A DNA stretch of 64,000 nucleotides from Flaviramulus sp. BrNp1-15 (GTDB taxonomy: Bacteria; Bacteroidota; Bacteroidia; Flavobacteriales; Flavobacteriaceae): contig NZ_CP092099.1 in the NCBI RefSeq assembly GCF_022259695.1, positions 2,278,471 through 2,342,470 on the forward strand, read 5' to 3'. Of this stretch, positions 45,729-52,326 are shown piece after piece; within the stretch, counting starts at the first letter, position 1, and each line of letters begins with the position of its first letter. The notes under the pieces were generated by a model, which saw only the letters and a list, made by a program, of their open reading frames with translations, was not told where the DNA came from and searched no databases. The translations under genes were made by a program, and so were the position numbers.

Positions 45729-46825
45729 TAAAACAAAAAAGCAAACATTCCTAAAATTACAGCTGCTAAAGGCGCCACAAAAGACAAAAATAAAAAAGTA
45801 ACTATACTTCCTTTAAAAAAGCTTTTAATCACACCTTGTTGGTAAAAACGCCTTAATCCTAAAAATAAATAGACAAAGGTAGAAAGTGCTATTAAAAAAC
45901 TAATCCAACCCGGTATATCTACAACAAAATTAACAGCAATTAAAATACTAAATACGGTAAACAAAAAAGAGAAATAATAAAAGCTAAATACCAAATGGTG
46001 TGAATATCGCCCGCTTTTTCTGTAAAACAGTTTTAATAATATTGCAAAAATTGGCAGTAAGAAAAACAATGCAATAGGTATGGTATCGTAAAATGCCTGT
46101 AAAACACTGCCTCCTCTTCTAGATTTATAAAATTTTAGCGCTTGTGCATACAAACGTCTAGTAAAAGCTCCCGCATCATCACTCATTCCCATTTCTTTAT
46201 AAATATCTTTATCACTTGCGCCGCTTGCTATTAATGAATCTATAGTATCTTCACCATTCCCAAACATAATAACATTGTTCTTATTAAATTTATCAGACTT
46301 TATTAAAGAATCTATTTTTTCGTCAGAAAAACCATTTATTAATTTACTTTCTTCTAATGCATGCCGTACTTCTGCCCTAGCAATAGAATCTGCTTTTTTA
46401 AGTTCAGATAATTTAACCGCCTTTAAAGAGTCTTTTATAAAATCATTTGTAATAGTATCAGTAAACTTTTCTTGTTTTAAGGTTTTGGCTAAATTATCAT
46501 TTAACTCTTGTACTTGTTTTCGTTGAATAAAAGAAAACAAAAAGAAAAACACCACCGTAATAAACAAATACATTTGTGCAGGGTGTAAATACAGTAAACG
46601 CTTACCTTCTATAAATTTACTTGCTAAATACCCTGGCCTGAATAATAAAGGTAAAAAGCTTTTAAAAAAGCGTGCATCAAACGAAAAATAATTGCTTATT
46701 GTGTTATAAAACAGCACTTTTACTGTTAACTCGTCTTTAGCTTGTTGTCCACAATGCGGACAAAATTTAAAGCCTTCTTCAAATTGTTGTTCGCAATTTT
46801 TACAGGTTTCTAATTGGTTTTTCAT
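45725..46825 (-). CDS. DUF3667-type zinc-ribbon membrane protein
   Basis: 366 residues. A zinc ribbon opens the protein (CKNCEQQFEEGFKFCPHCGQ). Next comes the DUF3667 segment FFKSFLPLLFRPGYLASKFI and GKRLLYLHPAQMYLFITVVF, about 120 mostly charged residues, then four C-terminal membrane helices. The family is widespread in Bacteroidota with unknown function. The zinc ribbon should face the cytoplasm. The charged middle region has Lys/Asp-rich short helices. It begins next to a tandem palindromic-repeat array that may contain its promoter. Confidence 0.88.
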   Translation of the reverse strand: MKNQLETCKNCEQQFEEGFKFCPHCGQQAKDELTVKVLFYNTISNYFSFDARFFKSFLPLLFRPGYLASKFIEGKRLLYLHPAQMYLFITVVFFFLFSFIQRKQVQELNDNLAKTLKQEKFTDTITNDFIKDSLKAVKLSELKKADSIARAEVRHALEESKLINGFSDEKIDSLIKSDKFNKNNVIMFGNGEDTIDSLIASGASDKDIYKEMGMSDDAGAFTRRLYAQALKFYKSRRGGSVLQAFYDTIPIALFFLLPIFAILLKLFYRKSGRYSHHLVFSFYYFSFLFTVFSILIAVNFVVDIPGWISFLIALSTFVYLFLGLRRFYQQGVIKSFFKGSIVTFLFLSFVAPLAAVILGMFAFLFY

Positions 46826-46873
46826 TAGAATTGATTGGTTTATATAAAAGTAGTAATTATTTATAAAACTTTA

Positions 46874-47191
46874 GTCATGTGCAAATGAGGTACGATTGAG
46901 ACATCATATAATTCATATAAACCTCTGTTATGTGATTTCTCTCTTTGTTCGAAATGACTTGTAAATCATAAACAAAAACCGAAAAGTCATGTCGAATGAG
47001 GCACGATTGAGACATCACATAATTCATATAAACCACTATTATGTGATTTCTCCTATCGTCGAAATGACTTATAAATCATATACAAAAACCACAAAGTCAT
47101 GTCGAAATGAGGCACGATTGAGATATCTCATTACGTGCTTTATTTATTTTTTTTCTCAAACTATGTGATTTCTCTCTCCGTTCGAAATGAC
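46874..47191. repeat. Tandem array of three palindromic repeat units (GTCAT...TCGAAATGAC)
   Basis: Units at 46874-46958, 46986-47068 and 47096-47191 each begin GTCATGT and end TCGAAATGAC, and can fold on themselves. In unit 2, ATCACATAAT near the left arm pairs with ATTATGTGAT in the right arm. Nearly identical 27-base linkers (TTRTAAATCATAnACAAAAA type) join them, giving a period of 110-112 bases. A fourth copy is at 53633-53711. This looks like a REP/MITE-like dispersed element. Confidence 0.85.
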
Positions 47192-47231
47192 TAAAAAACT
47201 CTATAATCCTGCAAAACAATACTTTACATTT

Positions 47232-47248
47232 TTGGCACGCAAATTGAA
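47232..47248 (+). promoter_or_regulatory. Sigma-54-type promoter (TTGGCACG-N4-TTGAA)
   Basis: TTGGCACG at 47232-47239 and TTG at 47244-47246 have exactly the -24/-12 spacing of the sigma-54 consensus TGGCACGN4TTGC. It lies about 95 bases before the ATG at 47343. The same element precedes the paralogous gene at 52327. Confidence 0.6.
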
Positions 47249-47342
47249 ATCCAATACAACATAGCATAAGCCGAAAAGCTAAAATCTCGATATTATTGAG
47301 ATATTAAAAAATCGGAAATTATTAATGTAAAATCCTAAGATT

Positions 47343-48005
47343 ATGAAAAGATTAGTACTATTATTTGCAGGTATGTTAATTGGGACAACTGCATTCGCAA
47401 CAGAACTAAACCACCAAAAACCAGGAGACCATTTAGATATTACAAAACGCTACCGTTATGCGCAACCTATTATGTTTATAGAGCGTGGTATTGAGTTTTT
47501 AATTTTCCCTGATGGAAGCTTTGATTTTAACACACATATCGATAACGGGTTTTACGACGATGGTATGTATTACAAAAACAACTCTAAACGTGGCAGTATA
47601 AATGCAAACCACAGAGGCCCAAATGCACAAATACAGTTTAGTAACATGCGTGCAAACCGCGGTGTACAAATAATACGCGACCGTTACGGCAAAGTAAGAC
47701 GTATTGGTAACGTGTTTTTAAACTACAGCAGAAACGGAAACATTACCCGCGTAGGCTCTGTATTTATTAACTACAGAAGAGGTAGAAACGCTGTGGTGAA
47801 CCAAGTGGGCGGATTACGCGTACAGTACAACCATTGGGGCGAAATTGTACACACCAGAGGTTTTGTAAACTGGAATAACCGTAACACACATTACGATATT
47901 AATAGGTTTGATGATAGAGACGATTACCATTTTGAAAATGATGACAACTACTACTATTACAAACAAAACGGTAAAGTAAAAAAGCAAAAAAAGAACAAAA
48001 GATAA
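47343..48005 (+). CDS. Secreted beta-repeat protein (short paralogue)
   Basis: 220 residues with a Sec signal (LVLLFAGMLIGTTAFA). The mature part begins with PIMFIERGIEFLIFPDGSFD, closely matching FIFVEDGIEFSVFRDGQFD of the gene at 52327. A series of roughly 18-residue beta-hairpin units follows (YGKVRRIGNVFLNYSRNG, ITRVGSVFINYRRG, VVNQVGGLRVQYNHWG). The C-terminus is Asp/Tyr- then Lys-rich. The fold resembles secreted YD- or toxin-like beta repeats, but I know no named family. A sigma-54-type promoter precedes it and a strong terminator follows. Its last codons and terminator are found again, altered, at 49415 and around 50565. Confidence 0.75.
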   Translation: MKRLVLLFAGMLIGTTAFATELNHQKPGDHLDITKRYRYAQPIMFIERGIEFLIFPDGSFDFNTHIDNGFYDDGMYYKNNSKRGSINANHRGPNAQIQFSNMRANRGVQIIRDRYGKVRRIGNVFLNYSRNGNITRVGSVFINYRRGRNAVVNQVGGLRVQYNHWGEIVHTRGFVNWNNRNTHYDINRFDDRDDYHFENDDNYYYYKQNGKVKKQKKNKR

Positions 48006-48042
48006 ATTTTTATTTGAATTAGTTAGTTATTAGTTAAAAATG

Positions 48043-48073
48043 AAAAACTCGAAGTATTTGGCTTCGAGTTTTT
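48043..48073 (+). terminator. Terminator of the short beta-repeat gene
   Basis: CTCGAAG (48048-48054) pairs with CTTCGAG (48062-48068), extended by A and T runs to about 12 bp, with a T-run after it. Related hairpins are at 49464-49484 and 50619-50639. Confidence 0.88.
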
Positions 48074-48080
48074 TTTGTTA

Positions 48081-48210
48081 GTTTAACGTGCTTATATATG
48101 GTTTCGTAGTGTTTAAGAAACTAAGTTAGCAAAAAGGGACAAATGTGATGAATTTCGGCATTAATTCCCTAACATTCTTTAAACACTATGAACTATACAC
48201 ATTGTTGTGA
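48081..48210. repeat. attC-like imperfect palindrome (element L1)
   Basis: Begins GTTTAACG and ends CACATTGTTG. TAGTGTTTAA (48107-48116) is the perfect complement of TTAAACACTA (48179-48188), and further complementary stretches extend the stem. The size, AAC/GTT-type ends and folding resemble integron attC sites, but no integrase is in the window. Confidence 0.6.
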
Positions 48211-48223
48211 GTACATACAATCA

Positions 48224-49186
48224 CTAAAGATATTCATACTCCTCAATTATCTTGTCTATCTTTATTCTTCCAGAGATAGGTTCTGAATTATCAGCATATA
48301 CCACCCAATTTATTTCTTTATTTCTATATCCTCTATAATTACTCAATAACTGGCATTTATTATCATCAATTCGGAGAGTTCTTGAAGGTAGAATTGGCTC
48401 ATATCGTGATGGACCCAATTTTTCAATATAATTAGGGGGATTACTCTCTAGTCCAATAGTATCCCGTACTTTATTATCAATTACAAATTCAACGACCTCA
48501 AGACTATCGTCATATTCAAAAGTGTCTAACAAAATTGATTTCGGGATTTGCACTATACAATTAATATAATTAGCATACACTTTGCCAACATTTTGTGCGT
48601 AAACTTGAAAAATATACTCAGTAGTGACCATAAGTTTTTCTGTCCTAATACCAGGTCCAAATGTGTCACCCATATTTTGAACACGAACTAAAACTTTAAA
48701 AAAGAGGTTAATTTTTGGCGTTTTAATTCTATTAAAAACATCCCGTATCTCATGATCGTACATTGGAAGAACGTTAAAATTATGTCGCCTATAGTACCTT
48801 TTATCAGATGCCTGATGTGCAGTGGTACTTTGAGGAATTTCAATAAGATAAACCACTTTGCTTGGGTTTGAATTAATTTCAATAGGATAAATTTTTACTT
48901 CGTCAATTTTTGGTCTTATACCGTCCTGAATTTTTTGTTCTAACCATTCTCTATCAACTTCTCCTCTCTGAATTGGATCTATGCCCTCTGGTAAATGTTC
49001 TTTTTCAGAGATTCCATAAATTAGTATTCCTCCATTCGAATTAGCAAAGGCAGAAACATCTTTTGAAATTTCATTTAATTTTTTTTGGTCAAGTCTGTCT
49101 AAGGATTTGGACGCTTTGTACTCGAGGTTTAAATTCTCTTCCTTTTTGTCTTTAATTAAATTTTCTAAATACTCTTGATTATACAT
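48224..49186 (-). CDS. AlbA_2/Schlafen-like ATP-binding domain protein
   Basis: 320 residues. The N-terminal 130 residues form an AlbA_2 (divergent AAA_4, Schlafen-like) domain: LNLEYKASKSLDRLDQKKLN, then DVSAFANSNGGILIYGISE and YYRRHNFNVLPMYDHEI. The remaining 190 residues are beta-rich and not recognised. Such proteins occur in accessory and defence-associated regions; the biochemical role is uncertain. The gene lies alone between two long imperfect palindromes (48081-48210 and 49211-49314), as if carried as a cassette. It is antisense to the gene before it. Confidence 0.8.
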   Translation of the reverse strand: MYNQEYLENLIKDKKEENLNLEYKASKSLDRLDQKKLNEISKDVSAFANSNGGILIYGISEKEHLPEGIDPIQRGEVDREWLEQKIQDGIRPKIDEVKIYPIEINSNPSKVVYLIEIPQSTTAHQASDKRYYRRHNFNVLPMYDHEIRDVFNRIKTPKINLFFKVLVRVQNMGDTFGPGIRTEKLMVTTEYIFQVYAQNVGKVYANYINCIVQIPKSILLDTFEYDDSLEVVEFVIDNKVRDTIGLESNPPNYIEKLGPSRYEPILPSRTLRIDDNKCQLLSNYRGYRNKEINWVVYADNSEPISGRIKIDKIIEEYEYL

Positions 49187-49210
49187 CTATTAGGCTACTG
49201 GCATTACTCA

Positions 49211-49484
49211 CAACGACTTGATATAAAATCGTTTTAATGTTTAATTTCTAAGCTTAAACTAATTTCGTCATTTCTTACCACAAATACTACCTTTCTTACA
49301 ATACGTTGTAAACAAGTTTTTAACAATACCCAATTGATTATCAGTTTATTTAACGGTTTTTAGTCAAAAAAATCCCTCTAAACCCTAAAAGTTTAGAAGG
49401 GAGAACTAAAACATGAACAAAAAATAAATATTTATTTGAATTAGCTACTAATAGCTAAAAAAACTCGAAGTGTAATGCTTCGAG
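49211..49484. repeat. 274-bp direct duplication, copy 1 (palindrome + hairpin + 3'-end remnant)
   Basis: Starts CAACGACTTGATAT. It contains a half-palindromic element ending CGTTGT near 49311, a hairpin-rich CCCTCTAAACCC segment, GAACAAAAAATAAAT (a match to the 3' end of the gene at 47343) and the CTCGAAG hairpin. Copy 2 is at 50363-50639, by eye over 80% identical. Confidence 0.8.
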
Positions 49485-49490
49485 ATTTTT
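49464..49490 (+). terminator. Second copy of the CTCGAAG hairpin terminator
   Basis: CTCGAAG (49464-49470) and CTTCGAG (49478-49484) around TGTAATG, followed by a short T-run. It has no gene directly before it and appears to be a duplicated copy of the terminator at 48043. Confidence 0.7.
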
Positions 49491-49495
49491 TGTTA

Positions 49496-49628
49496 GTTTA
49501 ACGGTCTAGTGTATGATTTCGTTGCCTGTTTAAGCACTAAAGTTAGTAAATAAATCACAGATAGAAAGTCCGCGAGGACTTTCGTAAGTAGGCTTTAACT
49601 AGCAATGAATTATACACATTGTTGGCAA
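49496..49628. repeat. attC-like imperfect palindrome (element L3)
   Basis: Begins GTTTAACG and ends CACATTGTTGGC, like element L1. Arms around 49511-49535 and 49591-49614 are imperfect complements. At the centre GAAAGTCC (49564-49571) and GGACTTTC (49576-49583) form a perfect 8-bp hairpin with a GCGA tetraloop. Confidence 0.6.
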
Positions 49629-49638
49629 ATCGTTTTAT

Positions 49639-50340
49639 TTAAAATTGATATCCGATTATTCTTTCCTTAATTTTATTCTTTTTGTCAAATAAGAAAATAA
49701 CCATATAACTTCCTGCTCCATCACTATTTTGCATTGTCAATATTATTTCTCCTTTTTCGTTTAAGTAACCAACTGTATAGCAGTATAAATCATCATTGTC
49801 ATTTAAACATTCGATTGTTGGTTCAAACAAATCATTGTATTGTTCTTGGGGTATTTCTATTTTTTCGTCATTAACTATTAAATAGAAACTTGATATTTCC
49901 TTTCTAGGAATATTTCCGTCAGTTCCATAAATATCTTTTCCATCAATTTTTTCCAGAAATGTTTCACTTGAATCAAAACTCAATTCTCTATTGTCTTTTT
50001 TAAATTCAGAAGTTTTAATTACAATTTTCGTATTTCCTTTTAAGAGTTCAACTGAATTTTCATCAATTAGTTTAGATTTAAATTTTGGATAATTAAATTC
50101 CAATAGAGTAAATAAATCATCTTTTAAAAATTCTTTTGATACAATACTGTCAAATTCTATTTCAGTTTCTGGATGAAAAAGTCTTACTTTAAAGTATTCT
50201 CCGTTATTTATTAATTCAGAAGTCTGTTTTACTTTTTTTTCTATTTTTTTTTCACTTTCTTTAATTTCGATTTGTTTCTTTTTTCCTTTTGTTTGGCAAG
50301 AAATCAAAATCAATGTTATAAGTAAAATTTTCATTTTCAT
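49639..50340 (-). CDS. Accessory lipoprotein of unknown function
   Basis: 233 residues. A lipoprotein signal (MKILLITLILISC, lipobox LISC) is followed by a very Lys/Glu-rich linker (KKKQIEIKESEKKIEKKVKQ) and a mixed alpha/beta domain. It ends GAGSYMVIFLFDKKNKIKER then IIGYQF, a pattern I associate with small cassette-like flavobacterial proteins of unknown role. It is framed by element L3 (49496-49628) and the palindrome starting at 50363, so it looks like a second accessory cassette. ATG codons at 50340 and 50334 are both possible starts. Confidence 0.72.
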   Translation of the reverse strand: MKMKILLITLILISCQTKGKKKQIEIKESEKKIEKKVKQTSELINNGEYFKVRLFHPETEIEFDSIVSKEFLKDDLFTLLEFNYPKFKSKLIDENSVELLKGNTKIVIKTSEFKKDNRELSFDSSETFLEKIDGKDIYGTDGNIPRKEISSFYLIVNDEKIEIPQEQYNDLFEPTIECLNDNDDLYCYTVGYLNEKGEIILTMQNSDGAGSYMVIFLFDKKNKIKERIIGYQF

Positions 50341-50362
50341 AATAGTTCTGTCAAATGTTTGC

Positions 50363-50639
50363 CAACGACTTGATATGAAATCGTTTTAATGTTTTATATC
50401 TAATGTTAAACTAAGTTCGTTAATTTTTCGCACAAACATTAGGTTTTTCACATTACATTGTAAACAAGTTTTTAACAATACCTAATTGATTATCAGTGTA
50501 TTTAACGGTTTTTAGTCAAAAAAAAATCCCCTCTAAACCCTAAAAGCTTAGAAGGGAGAACTAAAACATGAACAAAAAATAAATATTTATTTGAATTAGC
50601 TACCATTAGCTAAAAAAACTCGAAGTGTAATGCTTCGAG
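50363..50639. repeat. 277-bp direct duplication, copy 2
   Basis: Mirrors 49211-49484 in order: CAACGACTTGATAT, an imperfect palindrome ending CATTGTAAAC near 50469, the CCCCTCTAAACCC segment, the 3'-end remnant and the CTCGAAG hairpin (50619-50639). The T-run after the hairpin is lost, so this terminator copy may be inactive. Confidence 0.8.
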
Positions 50640-50670
50640 TTATATGAATATAATTTTTGGTTTAGGTTAT

Positions 50671-51081
50671 TTATGTGTTTTGATTATTACTCTTTAAGCT
50701 TCTATTAAGCAAACCCATGGCAACGTATAAAACAGGAGAAATTAATATCTCTTGAATTGTATATGCCAAATGTTTTAAACTTTTACTTATTTCTAATACA
50801 AACCAATCAAATAACCCAAGAGAAGTAATAATAAACAAACCCGATATATGAATTAAATGCCAAAGAGTAGACATCCAAGTATCTTCTAATTTTCCTAAAT
50901 GAATAGTTCCAACAAAATAGACAGCTATTGTTGTTGAAAACATGATTAAATGTATTATAATTTTTGGTAATACTACATTACTATTATTTTCTTTGAAAAA
51001 AAGGTAATTCCAAGAATAAATAATAATAATAAATATAAGTCCAAATGTAAAACGAACTTTATCCGACTTGTACAAGTTCAT
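50671..51081 (-). CDS. Four-helix membrane protein of the exosortase unit
   Basis: 136 residues with four hydrophobic helices (FTFGLIFIIIIYSWNYLFF, IIIHLIMFSTTIAVYFVG, LWHLIHISGLFIITSLGLF, ILISPVLYVAMGLL). The start overlaps the end of the exosortase gene by 23 bases, so the two are translationally coupled. Small membrane partners encoded beside flavobacterial exosortases are known from family surveys, but I cannot assign this one to a named family. It probably assists sorting or membrane handling of the substrate. Confidence 0.72.
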   Translation of the reverse strand: MNLYKSDKVRFTFGLIFIIIIYSWNYLFFKENNSNVVLPKIIIHLIMFSTTIAVYFVGTIHLGKLEDTWMSTLWHLIHISGLFIITSLGLFDWFVLEISKSLKHLAYTIQEILISPVLYVAMGLLNRSLKSNNQNT

Positions 51082-51655
51082 TTTTAAACTGAATTTTACG
51101 TGAATAGAATTTCCAAATTAAAAAAGTAGCTCCATAAACCATAACTTTAAACAAGTAATGATGAGCAAACTGGAAATAGGCTTGAAAATATTCACGCAGA
51201 TAAATTAAACCAACACATCTTAATATATTGATGATGTCTAATAAAGCAACTCCCAGAATAATATAAAGTATTTTGCGCCAAATTTTAGAAGGCATACAAA
51301 TGATAAAACCTATGTACAAAACCATTAATTCTAAACCATTACAACCATCTGCTATATATAATACCAATTTATTGTTATGGAATATTTCTGAAGCTTCATG
51401 ACTTATTAGTTCTCCCTCATATACAGATGTTCTAGTTGTTCTATTTGTAGAAAAACCACTTAAAAAACCAGAACTATTTAAAAATTTCGTAGAAGCTTCA
51501 GCAACATGAGTTGTCAATGGGTAGTCTAAAACTTTTGAATCATATAAAAAAAAGCTATAAATAATTTTCCATATTACAAAAAGCAAAAAGGCTTTTCCTA
51601 AAAAAAGCCTTATTGGTAATGGGATTTTATTTTTTAAAGAACTAATTTTTATCAT
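51059..51655 (-). CDS. Exosortase/archaeosortase-family transpeptidase
   Basis: 198 residues from the ATG at 51655; an in-frame TTG at 51685 is less likely. About six helices are visible. The catalytic set is present: LYIADGCNGLELMVLYIGF (Cys105), INILRCVGL (Arg146) and FQFAHHYLFK (His165/166). Exosortases cleave C-terminal sorting signals in the membrane and pass the protein to an anchor. The active-site context GCNGLEL differs from the EGCNSI style I associate with XrtF. It overlaps the end of the upstream substrate gene by 14 bases and the downstream membrane gene by 23, forming one three-gene unit. Confidence 0.88.
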   Translation of the reverse strand: MIKISSLKNKIPLPIRLFLGKAFLLFVIWKIIYSFFLYDSKVLDYPLTTHVAEASTKFLNSSGFLSGFSTNRTTRTSVYEGELISHEASEIFHNNKLVLYIADGCNGLELMVLYIGFIICMPSKIWRKILYIILGVALLDIINILRCVGLIYLREYFQAYFQFAHHYLFKVMVYGATFLIWKFYSRKIQFKNELVQVG

Positions 51656-52088
51656 TTTTATTTCCTCGTAACTTTTTAACTCCAAAAGCAGCAGCCCCTA
51701 TTAGTAAAATACTAAGACCTCCATCTAGAGGTATAGAGTCTCCTCCGCCTTGATTTCCACCTCCATCATGCCCACATCCTCTGTAATGAGTGTGTTGATT
51801 TCCTCCTCCATAACTTGAGTGTCCACAACCACGATAATGTGTATGATGTCTTCCACCACCGTAACCTGAATGCCCACATCCACGGTAATGTGTATGATAA
51901 TTTCCACCGCCATATCCAGAATGTCCACATCCACGGTAATGAGTATGATGGTTATTATTACCCCAACTTCCCCACCAGTTGCTAAACCAATTACCAGAAG
52001 TTGCATGAGAATTAGATGTAAATGTAAAAGCTAAAACCATTAGAATTAAAGCAAATACTTTTGAATATTTTTTATTATTATTTTTCAT
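51642..52088 (-). CDS. Secreted His/Cys-repeat protein with PLDGG-type C-terminal sorting signal
   Basis: 148 residues from the ATG at 52088. A Sec signal (KVFALILMVLAFTFTSNSHA) leads to a Trp/Gly-rich stretch. Four exact-period 17-residue repeats follow, each with HTHYRGCGH (48-56, 65-73, 82-90, 99-107) and Cys at 54, 71, 88 and 105. The C-terminus is tripartite: SIPLDGG, a hydrophobic LSILLIGAAAFGV, and basic KKLRGNKNDKN. This is the layout of exosortase substrates. The exosortase gene directly follows and overlaps. The repeats suggest metal binding or disulfide-linked assembly at the cell surface; neither is shown. Confidence 0.85.
   Translation of the reverse strand: MKNNNKKYSKVFALILMVLAFTFTSNSHATSGNWFSNWWGSWGNNNHHTHYRGCGHSGYGGGNYHTHYRGCGHSGYGGGRHHTHYRGCGHSSYGGGNQHTHYRGCGHDGGGNQGGGDSIPLDGGLSILLIGAAAFGVKKLRGNKNDKN
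51768..51947 (-). repeat. 51-bp tandem repeat encoding HTHYRGCGH units
   Basis: Four in-frame copies with a period of 51 bases inside the exosortase substrate gene. The last copy is incomplete. Nucleotide differences between copies fall mostly at silent positions. Confidence 0.9.
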
Positions 52089-52277
52089 ACTCTTTTTTAG
52101 ATTAATTAATAGCATTGTAAAAATAAATACAATTTTATTTACGTTCTATTTTTTTCGACAAAACATATTATTTATACTTTTAAATTCATATGAGGCTGTT
52201 TTTAACTAGTTACTAAACAGTTAACTTATAAATAATTTTGTTTTATTTCTTAAAAACCTAAATTCTATTTCAATTTT

Positions 52278-52294
52278 TTGGCACGCTGTTTGTA
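52278..52294 (+). promoter_or_regulatory. Sigma-54-type promoter (TTGGCACG-N4-TTGTA)
   Basis: TTGGCACG at 52278-52285 and TTG at 52290-52292 have the exact -24/-12 spacing, 35 bases before the ATG at 52327. It matches the element upstream of the paralogue at 47343. Confidence 0.6.
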
Positions 52295-52326
52295 ATTACT
52301 AAAACGAACCCTTAAAATTTACAATT

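Noticed and set aside
46874-47191. CRISPR-like array (repeat units with 27-base spacers)
   Set aside because: The repeated units are 83-96 bases and self-complementary, and the spacers are nearly identical to each other. No cas genes are nearby.
48224-49186. Known anti-phage defence system
   Set aside because: Only a single AlbA_2/Schlafen-like gene is present with no recognisable partner, so a defence role is not supported.
51725-52006. 93-residue ORF in another frame of the repeat gene
   Set aside because: It is a shadow produced by the 51-base tandem repeats; it lacks a signal and sorting sequence and overlaps the convincing substrate gene.
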